Notes: generated from the sequence alone by a model not told the origin. Positions 7,071 to 16,150 are shown, counted from the first letter of the stretch. The stretch: 31,212 bases of DNA from UA16 sp002292325 (GCA_943788645.1 CALSRC010000009.1:1-31212); one strand, 5' to 3'. A program made the numbers and translations.

Positions 7071-9362
7071 TTAAGGATTCATCTGGGTTGAAATGGAATC
7101 AACCTGCTCTAATAGTTCTCCAAGTTTCTTATTGCTCTCAAGCCGTCCGTCATCAGGGGCGTCGAATTGATGCCGCACATTTGCTTCGAAGCTCCTCTGC
7201 AGGTTTTTCGTCCACACGTTCCAATAGCCCGAACTCCCGGCTTTCTTCTTTACCGCATCCTGGTTAACAGGGATGGCAGCAGATTCATGGGCCAAACCAA
7301 ATGAACTCACGTACTGATTGATGATGCGCGAACCAACGGTAGACGCATGCCAAGCCGTCGCTTCGTTGGGCTGAGGCTGGGCAAAATCGGCCGTGACGGC
7401 AGAGCTAATTGATTGTTGAATTTGACTGCGGACACGTCCTTCAATAATCGAATGAACGTAGGCCTTGATGAATGCATGTTCATCGGCAGTCCACCCTTTG
7501 GAACGCGCATAGTCCTCATTGAGCCATTCGGAAATTTCTGTAATCCACGACGCAATCAATCGGCTTCCAAAGGAATCGTGGCGTGCGGGTTGGCTGGCAG
7601 GCTTTGTGGCTTTGGGTGCGCTGATGACGACGCCCTTTTTACCCATCCAATCGCGAAGTGTTTGCTCGTCCATTCCCATGGATTTTGCTATTTGCGATGC
7701 CGGCTCAGCATCACCTTCAAGGGTTATGCCGAGCGATTCGGCGAACTGGCCCCAAGACATGCCGTCTTCACTCCGCTGATTGCTTGGCGTGGCCTCTTGC
7801 TCATTCAAATACGTCTGATTGTACGAACGGATTCCCATCTCATTGGAACAACTCATGGCCGACATCAAGGTAACGAGCTTCTTTCGCTGGGCAGGCAATC
7901 GGAATGAAACGAGCTCCAGGTGCGCATGGCGCCCCATCTCCTGCGCTTTGGCTAATTCTTGTTCCAAATCCCCTGCTACATGGTGTTTCGCCGTCACAGA
8001 TTGTAGTTCTTTCAAACTCTTCGACAACAATGTTTTCACCTGGGCCAACTTCAGCGCGGGATGCGCGGCAGGCGTAACATTTGCCAAAAGCTCTTCAATT
8101 CCCGTCTTGTTTGGCTGGGTCAGTTGCGTCCAAACCTGCTGAGGAGATGCAATCCGGGCCTTCACTGCCTCTGAATTGATGAACACCTGGCCCATGTTGT
8201 TGAGCTTGGCTTCTGCTCCGTCTGCGTAGTCAATTTCCTTACCGGTCTCCTCATATCCTTTGAAGAGGCTCTTGCTATGCGCCGGATCCCGGACTGGGTA
8301 GACATTTTGAAATGCTGATTCGTTCCAGTTGTTAAGCCACTTGTCGCTGGGGTCGTTTTGCAACCAATCGGTAAAATTGGACTTAAATCGACCTTGGATG
8401 CGTTCTGCTTCTCCTTGCGAGTCAAACGTCGACTTTCCCTCACTAGGAATCATCGAATGGTTAAATTTGGTCAATACTGCAAAGAGCGGATTAACTTCTC
8501 CTGACAGCTGTATGCCTTGACGCGAAAGCGTCGTTTTCAGGCCAGATGCGAAAGCTTTCCTCTCGGAAGCATTTTCTCCAATATTTCGATGAATCCAATC
8601 CTGAATCAATCCCGGTATCGTCTGAACTTCAGGTTGTTTATCTTCCATACATAATAGGAGGCATCCGATTTCTAATTCCTGATTGTACAAGTCAAAGAGG
8701 TAGGCCACCTTTCCTCGTCGAATGCAGAAGGTTTGATTCTCTTGATCGGAGACAGAGGTCGATTTAAGGCTTTCCACATCGAGCTCCAAACGGCTACGCG
8801 CTCCCGGAAAATCAACCAAGTCTGCAGACTTCAAACATTCTCCCATGCCCACTGCAACCGCCTCCGGCAAAACCAATTCCAGTTCGCGAATCAAAAACGC
8901 TAATTCTGATCTCAATACAAGTTGACCCTGCTTTAAAATGATTTGCTCACCAGAACCTGCGAGCAACTCGTCCATTAATTTCACATTGACCAAAGACTCG
9001 TGAGAGACGATGGAATCGACGGGCAAGTCCACTTCAGATGGGTGATTCAATCCGTCCAACGTTCTCCACATACGGGAGACAAACTCGGTCCAAAAACTTA
9101 AGCCTCCCCACAAAAAAGAAAGCCCTTGGATCCGAAGATTGAAATCAAGGTTTGACATGGTTTCGAGCACCACTTCGAAATAGCCCATGCGCTTCAAGAG
9201 GGCGACCACAGCTTCATTGGAATACCTCATTTCGCAGTACTCAACGAAGTACGCCAAGGCATCTTGGTTCACACCTGGCTGCATCGGTCTACCAGCCTTC
9301 GCGCGTGCTTGCTGCATCCAATTTTGCACTTCGCTTTCAGAAAGCTCTGCACCTTGCTGCAC
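7071..9362 (-). CDS. srfC: SrfC-like protein, central and C-terminal part
   Basis: This frame of 763 codons carries most of a putative virulence factor of the SrfC type (Virul_Fac family): a long, mostly helical protein without obvious TM segments. The P-loop and the diagnostic INPPGGGKE motif are not here but in the frame immediately upstream (9337-9759), which runs into this one at about 9345-9365 with a +1 change of frame. The only starts at the junction are a GTG at 9362 and later codons, in keeping with a broken gene and not a true start. The locus follows an SrfB-like gene, the same order as in Salmonella, where srfB and srfC were named as SsrB-regulated factors. The rebuilt protein is roughly 920 residues. 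The mechanism is unknown even in enterobacteria; dynamin-like or STAND-like activity is an inference. Confidence 0.82.
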   Translation of the reverse strand: MQQGAELSESEVQNWMQQARAKAGRPMQPGVNQDALAYFVEYCEMRYSNEAVVALLKRMGYFEVVLETMSNLDFNLRIQGLSFLWGGLSFWTEFVSRMWRTLDGLNHPSEVDLPVDSIVSHESLVNVKLMDELLAGSGEQIILKQGQLVLRSELAFLIRELELVLPEAVAVGMGECLKSADLVDFPGARSRLELDVESLKSTSVSDQENQTFCIRRGKVAYLFDLYNQELEIGCLLLCMEDKQPEVQTIPGLIQDWIHRNIGENASERKAFASGLKTTLSRQGIQLSGEVNPLFAVLTKFNHSMIPSEGKSTFDSQGEAERIQGRFKSNFTDWLQNDPSDKWLNNWNESAFQNVYPVRDPAHSKSLFKGYEETGKEIDYADGAEAKLNNMGQVFINSEAVKARIASPQQVWTQLTQPNKTGIEELLANVTPAAHPALKLAQVKTLLSKSLKELQSVTAKHHVAGDLEQELAKAQEMGRHAHLELVSFRLPAQRKKLVTLMSAMSCSNEMGIRSYNQTYLNEQEATPSNQRSEDGMSWGQFAESLGITLEGDAEPASQIAKSMGMDEQTLRDWMGKKGVVISAPKATKPASQPARHDSFGSRLIASWITEISEWLNEDYARSKGWTADEHAFIKAYVHSIIEGRVRSQIQQSISSAVTADFAQPQPNEATAWHASTVGSRIINQYVSSFGLAHESAAIPVNQDAVKKKAGSSGYWNVWTKNLQRSFEANVRHQFDAPDDGRLESNKKLGELLEQVDSISTQMNP

Positions 9363-9759
9363 CTGTCTTTAAGTCATTGAAATAACTATTCACCGCAATG
9401 GCCGCAACGTCCACAGCGTTGAACAATTTTGCCTTAAAAGGATAATCCGCATCCGTTGGCTGCTGTCCAACGCGAAAACGTGTCGAAATCCCTGTCGATT
9501 CCTTACCACCCCCTGGAGGATTAATGCTGTCAATAAAGTCGACTCGATTGCCTGCACCGACGCATACCTCACAACGCCCCGTATCCGGATGCTTGGCAAT
9601 GTTGTGGACGAGGTAGGACTTTCCAACTTGACTGGCCCCGAACAAGAAAATGGACGGTCGTTGACCCGCAGCACGCTGGACGCTTCGCAGCTCCCGTGCG
9701 ATTCGATTCAACTTTTTCGCTTCGGATGGGAACTCCTCTTCGGAAATATTGGAAGCCAT
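9337..9759 (-). CDS. srfC: SrfC-like protein, P-loop (nucleotide-binding) part
   Basis: The 140 codons contain a clear Walker A motif, FLFGASQVGKSYLV, then VDFIDSINPPGGGKESTG and STRFRV, followed by LFNAVDVAAIAVNSYFND. This combination (GxxQxGKSYL, then DFxxxINPPGGGKExTG) is what I know as the signature of the SrfC/Virul_Fac family. The frame ends 25 bases after the next frame (7071-9362) opens. Removing 10 bases of a near-duplicated segment here (CTGCACCT at 9347-9354 and again at 9357-9364 on the plus strand) would restore a smooth reading NDLKTGAELSESEVQNW. On the upstream side, the N-terminus is likewise in another frame, 9753-9835. The ATG at 9759 is therefore probably internal. Confidence 0.82.
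   Translation of the reverse strand: MASNISEEEFPSEAKKLNRIARELRSVQRAAGQRPSIFLFGASQVGKSYLVHNIAKHPDTGRCEVCVGAGNRVDFIDSINPPGGGKESTGISTRFRVGQQPTDADYPFKAKLFNAVDVAAIAVNSYFNDLKTGAARCRAF
9347..9364. repeat. 10-base near-tandem duplication at an SrfC frame break
   Basis: CTGCACCT occurs at 9347-9354 and again at 9357-9364, a period of 10 bases. Ten is 1 modulo 3, so gaining one copy shifts the frame by +1, exactly the shift seen between the two SrfC pieces here. Deleting one unit gives a smooth reading across the junction. Confidence 0.6.
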
Positions 9760-9835
9760 CCAGTCCCTTGACCTGGTTGCTCAGTGCTTCAGCTTGTTCA
9801 GCTCCTTGGATGAGGTTGTCAAATTCTTTTTCCAT
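9753..9835 (-). CDS. srfC: SrfC-like protein, N-terminal fragment
   Basis: An ATG at 9835, 3 bases after the SrfB-like stop, begins a helical stretch (MEKEFDNLIQGAEQAEALS) that fits the N-terminus of an SrfC protein. After about 27 codons this frame turns into unlikely sequence, while the +1 frame picks up with ASNISEEEFPSEAKKLNR leading to the P-loop. The break lies around 9750-9765, where CCATCCA on the plus strand has a 4-base period. The fragment matters because it gives the gene a start with normal operon spacing. Considered alone it would be too short to call. Confidence 0.5.
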
Positions 9836-9838
9836 CGC

Positions 9839-10189
9839 TTATTCAGTGAGCATGAGATTAAAGTTTCCCGAGTCCTTCCAATAATTCGCGGTCCATCCTC
9901 TGCCTTCAATGACTGCAAATGGAAATCGACGAAATTGGCTTGGCGCAAACGCATCGCCTTTCTGGTCCAACGCCTCCACGATGGGCTCTTCGAACAAATC
10001 CCCATCCCCTTCGCTTCGTTTGACCGCAATGCTGAGCGGAAGCTGACCGCCACGTTGGGCAAATTCCTTTGCTGAATCGTCATTCTTCCAAGTCACTCGG
10101 TACAAGGCTGTCGCCCACCAATCTTCAATGGGCACCTGACGGAATCCGACAATCACCGGGGTTCCGTTGAATGACACCGGTACCTTCAT
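9839..10189 (-). CDS. srfB: SrfB-like protein, C-terminal part (shifted frame)
   Basis: The 116-codon frame overlaps the 3' end of the large SrfB-like frame by 65 bases, in +1. It reads VPVSFNGTPVIVGFRQVPIEDWWATALYRV and continues with a Glu/Asp-rich stretch. The segment 'FNG-P-IGFRQ' is what I would expect near the C-terminus of SrfB proteins, whereas the large frame ends in an unlikely GTGVIQRNPGDCRIPSGAH. It ends 3 bases before the SrfC start. I take it as the true end of SrfB, separated by a frame break between about 10170 and 10210. A separate small gene starting at the ATG at 10189 is less likely. Confidence 0.65.
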   Translation of the reverse strand: MKVPVSFNGTPVIVGFRQVPIEDWWATALYRVTWKNDDSAKEFAQRGGQLPLSIAVKRSEGDGDLFEEPIVEALDQKGDAFAPSQFRRFPFAVIEGRGWTANYWKDSGNFNLMLTE

Positions 10190-12887
10190 CGCTTTGTGGG
10201 GTAACGGCTAGAGCGTCATCGAGCACGCGGTGCCCGTTGGACTCCATGGCACCGACGTAGCGCACCGTGCTGTTGACTTGAAGCAAGTGCGACGCATCCA
10301 ACCGGAAAGACGGCAATCGATCAAGGTGACCCAACAATGCGATGATTCCTCCCACCGACACGGTGGTTTTGGGATCGCGGATCATAGCAAGGTGATCGGT
10401 GAACGGGTACCAATTGCCGATGCGGTACCCACCGAGGCTGATGACTCCATCTGGGGAAATGGGCACGCTGTTCATGATCAGGTCACGTACAACGTCCAAT
10501 TTACTTGGGCGTCCCGTCAAAAGCAGGGTATCACAATCGTACTGGGCAATGACAGAGGAAAGTTCCTCCAACACCCCCGCCAACACATTGGCGGATTGAT
10601 TGATGGCATCCGTTGTACAGTCCAAATCCAGGTCGATCACATCAAATCCGGGTAGGCTGCATTTCGAACCAATTTCCGCATTGTAATACGCCAGCACTTG
10701 CTCCTTCGGTGGATTCTCTGCAAGCACTTCACGTACAACCAGTGTGGTCGCTCCCTCGTTTTCAGCCACATGGCTGAGCATGCGCGTGGCCAACGGTGCG
10801 AGCACCTGGTGGGTAAATTGCTGCTTCATCATCCGGTGGTGATTGGTCTGCTGCCCCACCTGACCGAACAGGTAATTCAACGTACCGGTGACGTTCATGC
10901 CACCGGCTTCATGAAGTGCTTCCCTGAATTGTGGAATGATCTGCTGTTCAATGACCGCTTTGAGCAGGTCATCGCCAGCAACATTGAACCCTTCCCAGAA
11001 TAGCGGTTTGGGTTGGACGGCTTTAGCATCCGACAGTGCGTATTCACAAATCATCATGTCCGTGGTACCTCCACCGATATCCACGCTGGCAATTCGAACG
11101 CTGTGTTTCCCATCGCCTCTCTGCTTTCCGAACAACCGGCAAAATTCTGTCGCATCGCCCTGCAGCCGATGAGCTACCTGGGAATAAACGTAGGCCAGCT
11201 GCGTACACGTTGCCTCGTCAAAATTCCAATGAGCACGTGGCATGTCATCGTCCTGCATTTGCAGTTGGCGTTGCTGCTCAACGGGATTGGGAATCACTTC
11301 GAGGCCTTCTGCCCAGATGTCACAAGGGAATTTAGCCTTCAAGCTTTCAATGGCGTCCGCCATGGCAGCGCGCAGTGCGACTTGCTCCGATTGTACCATG
11401 GCCGTGGGACAAGTCACCACGATGTGCTTGAGCTTGCGGCGGAAGGTCTTGTTGCCGAGATCGTCCCGGAATGCGACCGAGTTCATTTGCGAAATGGCCT
11501 GGAGCAGGAGCTCTGCCATTGCAAAGGACATGATGCCGAGTCGGCTGTAATTGGACGCGTCCGCGGGGACGGTGTCGCCAAATTCTCGCGCGCGCCTCGG
11601 AGTGCGTTTGGCATTGGCCACGCCTGTCACATCGCCGAACTCGTCTTTATTGAGCAAAAACCCCTTGGAATTGAATTCACTGGCCAGTCCGTAGAGCGCC
11701 TGCGTATCAATGCCTTCCTCATGTGCCTCACGCATCACCTTGCACCACGGCAACGTCGATGCTGCGGTGTCCCACAAATACCGCTTAGGGCTGGACATGC
11801 TCGCATGGGCGTCGGCCTTCAAAAACTCATGGGCAAGGTGCGAGGCTTCGGTCCCCAATCGAACCAAACTCGGCCAATTGAAGCAACCGCCTCGCACATA
11901 ATTCATGGCAGCAGCCTCGTTGCCAAAGGTTTCTTCCGCGAACGTGACATGCATGTCAAATGGATCTGCCTCGATGCGGTTCGGCCGGCTCAAATCGCGC
12001 AATTCTAGTCGCCTGAGCTTGGACAAATCTTGCGATTTCCACTCCTCTGCTCCAAATGCGCCCGAGGTCTCTGCAAGCAAGCCACAAGTGCGGGAATTCC
12101 CCACGTCAATGACCAGACCGACCTCGATGTGCTCTTCCTTGTTGAAGATTTTGACGTCGGGTAACACATTGAGGAGGCCCAAATCTTGGAGGAGGGCCAA
12201 ATAGAGGACAATGTGTTCGCCTTGCCGTTCGATGTGACCAGGGCGAATCCGTTCCATCTCGAACTTGAGCCAAGCATCTATCCATTCCTCGCTGTAAAAT
12301 TCCTGCAGGTGACGCTCCTGTGATGCGCACTTGAATACAGCCTGTCCCTCAGGAGTTGCGTCAACTGACCGCAACATGGTGTACCCCCCTGTGGCATCCG
12401 TAATGCGTGTGTCAAAGGCAAGCACCAACTCGTATTGACTCTCGCCGCTGCTCAGCTCCTCCTTCCCAATCCACAGCCGCGCCCAGGATGTAGGGCCTTC
12501 ATCAAATGTCACCTGCGTACCGAAATGACGACGGAAATACGGCAACGGAATCCAGCGACCAGCGTAGCATTCGAGGGCATCTTTCGTCGATTTGGAATAG
12601 AGCGTAGCTCCATCGATTTCTGTGAGCTTCGCTTCGTCCACGTGGTTCCACTTCACATCGCCCGTCAGGGGATCAATGAGCCGGGCCGGGATGGAATTCA
12701 CATCAAATACCCGCCCTGATGACGGGCTGTTAACTGCCACTTGCAATTCCCAAACCTCCATTCCATTCGGCAATGTTTTCGCCGACTCAGCCACCTGCAA
12801 GCTCTTCGCCCCGTCGACCAATTTCTGGACATCCTCACGCGGGATGCGATAGAATTGAATCCCAGTATCCGATATTAATTCAATCAT
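10125..12887 (-). CDS. srfB: SrfB-like actin/Hsp70-fold ATPase
   Basis: The 920-codon frame matches the virulence factor SrfB family. The actin/Hsp70 ATPase landmarks are in order: the phosphate-1 loop VIDVGNSRTCG at about residues 258-268, a VTCPTAM strand-turn in the middle, the phosphate-2 loop VDIGGGTTDMM at about residues 601-611, and an adenosine-type motif LLLTGRPSKLDVV at about residues 787-799. The first roughly 255 residues form a separate N-terminal domain. No signal peptide or TM is visible, so it should be cytoplasmic. It starts 1 base after the stop of the upstream coiled-coil membrane gene (TAAGATG) and is followed directly by SrfC. The last residues of this frame are probably wrong: the real C-terminus lies in the +1 frame at 9839-10189. 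The cellular target is unknown; an ATP-driven conformational partner for SrfC and the membrane proteins is inference. Confidence 0.88.
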   Translation of the reverse strand: MIELISDTGIQFYRIPREDVQKLVDGAKSLQVAESAKTLPNGMEVWELQVAVNSPSSGRVFDVNSIPARLIDPLTGDVKWNHVDEAKLTEIDGATLYSKSTKDALECYAGRWIPLPYFRRHFGTQVTFDEGPTSWARLWIGKEELSSGESQYELVLAFDTRITDATGGYTMLRSVDATPEGQAVFKCASQERHLQEFYSEEWIDAWLKFEMERIRPGHIERQGEHIVLYLALLQDLGLLNVLPDVKIFNKEEHIEVGLVIDVGNSRTCGLLAETSGAFGAEEWKSQDLSKLRRLELRDLSRPNRIEADPFDMHVTFAEETFGNEAAAMNYVRGGCFNWPSLVRLGTEASHLAHEFLKADAHASMSSPKRYLWDTAASTLPWCKVMREAHEEGIDTQALYGLASEFNSKGFLLNKDEFGDVTGVANAKRTPRRAREFGDTVPADASNYSRLGIMSFAMAELLLQAISQMNSVAFRDDLGNKTFRRKLKHIVVTCPTAMVQSEQVALRAAMADAIESLKAKFPCDIWAEGLEVIPNPVEQQRQLQMQDDDMPRAHWNFDEATCTQLAYVYSQVAHRLQGDATEFCRLFGKQRGDGKHSVRIASVDIGGGTTDMMICEYALSDAKAVQPKPLFWEGFNVAGDDLLKAVIEQQIIPQFREALHEAGGMNVTGTLNYLFGQVGQQTNHHRMMKQQFTHQVLAPLATRMLSHVAENEGATTLVVREVLAENPPKEQVLAYYNAEIGSKCSLPGFDVIDLDLDCTTDAINQSANVLAGVLEELSSVIAQYDCDTLLLTGRPSKLDVVRDLIMNSVPISPDGVISLGGYRIGNWYPFTDHLAMIRDPKTTVSVGGIIALLGHLDRLPSFRLDASHLLQVNSTVRYVGAMESNGHRVLDDALAVTPQSDEGTGVIQRNPGDCRIPSGAH

Positions 12888-12888
12888 C

Positions 12889-14430
12889 TTAGTCGCGCGG
12901 AGTCAATCTCCATTTGGTGAAATATTTTTGCTCATCTGGCTGCGTTTTAAACGCAATCCTATTAATCTCCCAGCACAAGTTGGTTTTAGGACCATCATCG
13001 AGGTTTCCGGGCAAATTAGCTTCGTCACAGAGTCCCCCTGGATTCGTTTGTTCAAATGTCTGAGAGCCATTTCCCAAAGGCATCTCGTCATCTAGTTGGA
13101 TTGTCCACTCCTCATTTTCTTGGAACAAGGGATTAGCAGTCGCATGTCGGGTGATTTCCTTCAGCCATTTTTTGACCTGTGGGTCATTAGACTCGAACTC
13201 TTCTAACACAGACAGCTTGTACTCAGATTTTTGTATGAATGGAACGTTGTATTTCAAGCATGTCCCACAAAACCTAAACTCATCGAATTCTGCGTCACTT
13301 GATTGTAACAGGCCAACTATGCTTCGGTAACGAGCATCAAGCAAGTTTGAATTCATCCATTCATACGGACAGTCGGTCAATCGAACAACGGTCTCAAAAA
13401 CTCCTGGCTCCCTCAATTGCTCCGGTGTAAGGGCTTGACCTTCCTTAAGCGTTTTAATGGGATCAATTGCCTTTTCTCCTGAGGTCTGGCCCTCCGTTCC
13501 TTGATGCCCCCCCCCTGTCTCAATGACAATGATAGGTGAGACCAAGGTGAAATACACGCCTGCAGCTCCCAGCATGATGCCCAGGAGCGCCCATACCCAG
13601 GGCCGCGGAGTGTCTTTCGGCTTATTAGCGCGCCGCAGCTTATCGACCTCTCGCAGCGTGTCATCCAATTCTCTTCGGATGCTCTCTTTGTTTTGCGTCT
13701 CAGCAAGCAATAACTCCTTCGACTGAACTAAATCTGATTGCGCTTGCTTGAGGCTTTTCTTCAAGTCACTAATCTCCAATTCCAAGTCCAAGGTGCCAGA
13801 ACTCTGTGGAATGGATGAATTCAAGTTCGAAGAATCGACCGGTGCATTCAAATCCACTGCATCCCTTCGGTCCCCCGAATAGGAACTCATGAAGTGAGCA
13901 GAAGTAGCACCTTTGGGAAGGTTGACACCAAGGCTGTGCTCGATTTGCTCAGCCATTCGACCGCCGTCCAAATTGAATCCAATAAAACTCGGCGTTCCAC
14001 CAACTGCTGGATACAGTGAACTCCGAGGTTCCATATTATGGGGGTAAGGCTGTGGAACCGGCCAACCCTCCATCCGTGAAGAAACAAATTGTACGCCGTT
14101 CGTTGCAGCATTGACGAAACGGCTCAATTCATTTTGAAGGTGCGCTGCAAGCGCCTCATTAAGCTTGAATTGACCTGCCATTGCAACGGCGACTCCAATG
14201 AAGCCTCCAGCCCCTCGCGTAGGACTGCCCATCGCCTTGAAACAACTGATGACTTGCAAGGGCGTATTGCCAGAGCTAAAAAATTGAACCCGCCAAACGA
14301 GGCCGTCTGTGGTTTCCGCAATCCCTTGTTCTGGATACAGGCTGTCCTTATGACCCTCAAGCAGTGCACTCTGCGAGACTTCCAGCCCTTCTGGACGACC
14401 AAAAAAGAGAATTTCAACGTTTGATGCCAT
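12889..14430 (-). CDS. coiled-coil single-pass membrane protein in the srfA position
   Basis: Not recognised by sequence. The 513-residue protein has a soluble N-terminal domain (to about residue 190) rich in glycine and aromatic residues. A coiled coil lies at about residues 213-270 (DLELEISDLKKSLKQAQSDL and following heptads). One TM at about residues 275-297 (PWVWALLGIMLGAAGVYFTL) follows, and then a roughly 215-residue C-terminal domain with five scattered cysteines that should be periplasmic. It lies directly upstream of the SrfB-like gene (1-base gap) and 12 bases after the GTPase stop. In Salmonella the gene before srfB is srfA, also of unknown function, so this is its positional counterpart; I cannot claim homology. 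It may link the cytoplasmic NTPases to the periplasm. Confidence 0.75.
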   Translation of the reverse strand: MASNVEILFFGRPEGLEVSQSALLEGHKDSLYPEQGIAETTDGLVWRVQFFSSGNTPLQVISCFKAMGSPTRGAGGFIGVAVAMAGQFKLNEALAAHLQNELSRFVNAATNGVQFVSSRMEGWPVPQPYPHNMEPRSSLYPAVGGTPSFIGFNLDGGRMAEQIEHSLGVNLPKGATSAHFMSSYSGDRRDAVDLNAPVDSSNLNSSIPQSSGTLDLELEISDLKKSLKQAQSDLVQSKELLLAETQNKESIRRELDDTLREVDKLRRANKPKDTPRPWVWALLGIMLGAAGVYFTLVSPIIVIETGGGHQGTEGQTSGEKAIDPIKTLKEGQALTPEQLREPGVFETVVRLTDCPYEWMNSNLLDARYRSIVGLLQSSDAEFDEFRFCGTCLKYNVPFIQKSEYKLSVLEEFESNDPQVKKWLKEITRHATANPLFQENEEWTIQLDDEMPLGNGSQTFEQTNPGGLCDEANLPGNLDDGPKTNLCWEINRIAFKTQPDEQKYFTKWRLTPRD

Positions 14431-14442
14431 GTTCCGTATCTA

Positions 14443-16089
14443 TTAAATCTTGAACCACTTCTTCTTTGTCCGCATCACCCAAGGGTCATCATACATTCCA
14501 GTCGTTATCCGATAGATTCTCCTTGCAAATAACTCTGCTGACCAATCGTCCCAATTGAATTTTTCGATGCCTTCAGCATCACCAACCTTGAACTTGATGA
14601 CATCATCCGGGTCATCCGGTGTGATGGACCGAAGCATGGGGTAATGGTCGAGTAAATCGCCCGCCTTCGAGGCATTTCCTTCGTACAAATCCCACTTACT
14701 GAAGGACAGCAGGCGTGAATAATTTTTGATGTTCCCCTTGCGGCTGAGGAAAAAGCCAAAATCCGTGAGGAGCATCTCCAGGTCTACCTGTTCGCGGCTG
14801 TCACCATGGGAATTTGCGGGAATGACCAAGACGAAAATCAAATCGTCGGGATCCGACCGCAAATAATTTTGAACTCGTGGGTCAAGCTTGGCGTCCTTGG
14901 TAGCGTCAAATGCTCTGAAATGCTCTCCCGCGACGTCGAGAAGGGTCAATTCTATAGCAGGGAGCGTTTTGGACGTTTGATGAGGTTCAATATTGATGCG
15001 AATCTCCGGAATTTGCTGGTCTGAATCCTTGGCCAATGCTGCAGTGCTTTCCGGAAACTCTCCCATGGTGAAATTTCTTAAAAGCATGGAACGCAGTCGG
15101 GCACTGGAATCATCCGTATCGACGTCTTGTACATCCGATTCTCTCCTCGTCTGTAAGAAGTACAAAAATGAGCCAAGCATAACGGTTTTACCTGACGAAG
15201 GAGGACCAACGAAAACGACTGTTTTGGACTTGGTCTTACTCCTTCGAACGCTCGACTTCAATTCTTCAATTTTCTTGAGCAGAGCATCGTTTGGTTCCCT
15301 GGACTCTTCGAACGCCCACTGATAATAGCGCAATGCCATTTTTGGCCGCTTGGCGTCTTCCGCATCTTCAGCAAGCGCAATCAGCGTTTTCGGGAAGTCA
15401 TCTTGGGCTGTGATGCGCTCGGCTTTCTTTTTAGCACTGAGCGCCGCTTTGTGGGTTGGAACCAAGCCCAAGATTCTGTCCGCTTTGTTCAATACTTCGG
15501 CCCAGTTTTTCGATTCCTTCGCCGCAGCCATTTCCGCCTCTAGGTCCGCAACCACCTTTATGGTTCGACCAATTTCTTTGTGACCGGCGAGCAGCTCTTT
15601 AACCAAGGTCTCTGCCCCCAGCTGCTCAGCTCGATTCACGCAGTCGAGCATTAACCCCTCGTTCAACTCCTGTTTCGCACGAAGCGCGTCGTTTTGAATG
15701 CGCTCCATCTCTGGTCCACGCTTTTTGCACTCATCCAAGCGTCGTTCCCAACTAGCATCCTTGTGGCTTTCCCACTTCGAGAGGTTTTTCAATTCTTCTA
15801 GGGAAGCCTCTGCTGCTGAGCAGTCCCCGCGATCGAGCGCCTGATTTAATGCGTTCGCGGCGTCATCCCATTCTGCTTCCACCGCATTGCCCGCGCTCTC
15901 CAGTCGCTGCTTTTCGCTCTCTAGTTTTTGAGTCCACTCATTGAGGCCTTGCGTTGACGGAGGCAATTGACGGACACAATCCAGTGCTTCGTTTATGGAT
16001 TGTAAATTAACTGTTCCGGCCGCGATGGCATCACGAACTTGTCGGATTTGCTGCTTGAGTTGGCTATAGAACTGCGCTGCGTTTGGCAT
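14443..16089 (-). CDS. TRAFAC-type GTPase with long helical N-terminal region
   Basis: The N-terminal roughly 285 residues are almost entirely helical, Lys/Glu/Ala-rich, and probably form coiled coils or TPR-like hairpins (MALRYYQWAFEES). The GTPase domain follows. It has Walker A/G1 VVFVGPPSSGKTVMLGSF at about residue 295, G3 LTLLDVAGEHF at about 383 and a G4-like SFSKWDLY at about 465. No TM is visible. I recognise the general pattern of TRAFAC-class GTPases found in predicted bacterial conflict and envelope systems, not a named protein. It is the first gene of the leftward operon. I prefer the ATG at 16089, because a candidate promoter at 16118-16150 would leave a leader of about 20 bases; an ATG at 16104 is also possible. 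The longer frame to 16191 would overlap the divergent gene. Confidence 0.8.
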   Translation of the reverse strand: MPNAAQFYSQLKQQIRQVRDAIAAGTVNLQSINEALDCVRQLPPSTQGLNEWTQKLESEKQRLESAGNAVEAEWDDAANALNQALDRGDCSAAEASLEELKNLSKWESHKDASWERRLDECKKRGPEMERIQNDALRAKQELNEGLMLDCVNRAEQLGAETLVKELLAGHKEIGRTIKVVADLEAEMAAAKESKNWAEVLNKADRILGLVPTHKAALSAKKKAERITAQDDFPKTLIALAEDAEDAKRPKMALRYYQWAFEESREPNDALLKKIEELKSSVRRSKTKSKTVVFVGPPSSGKTVMLGSFLYFLQTRRESDVQDVDTDDSSARLRSMLLRNFTMGEFPESTAALAKDSDQQIPEIRINIEPHQTSKTLPAIELTLLDVAGEHFRAFDATKDAKLDPRVQNYLRSDPDDLIFVLVIPANSHGDSREQVDLEMLLTDFGFFLSRKGNIKNYSRLLSFSKWDLYEGNASKAGDLLDHYPMLRSITPDDPDDVIKFKVGDAEGIEKFNWDDWSAELFARRIYRITTGMYDDPWVMRTKKKWFKI

Positions 16090-16117
16090 GGCTTTGGTTT
16101 GCATCCAATTTAGAAGG

Positions 16118-16150
16118 AAAATGTACAACCTTTTAACTAATTTCGACCAA
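16118..16150 (-). promoter_or_regulatory. candidate Bacteroidota-type promoter for the leftward operon
   Basis: On the minus strand, TTG (complement of 16148-16150) is followed after 22 bases by TACATTTT (complement of 16118-16125). This is one mismatch from the Bacteroidota -7 element TAnnTTTG. The spacing is at the upper end of the usual range. It sits in the 75-base gap between the divergent operons and points at the GTPase gene. I found no equally good site for the rightward operon. Confidence 0.35.

Noticed and set aside
11013..12008. 331-codon open frame on the plus strand
   Set aside because: It is the antisense shadow of the SrfB-like gene, which has clear ATPase motifs in its own frame.
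16138..16145. TAATTTCG as a -7 box for the rightward operon
   Set aside because: One mismatch but no TTG at a proper distance upstream, so not reported as a promoter.
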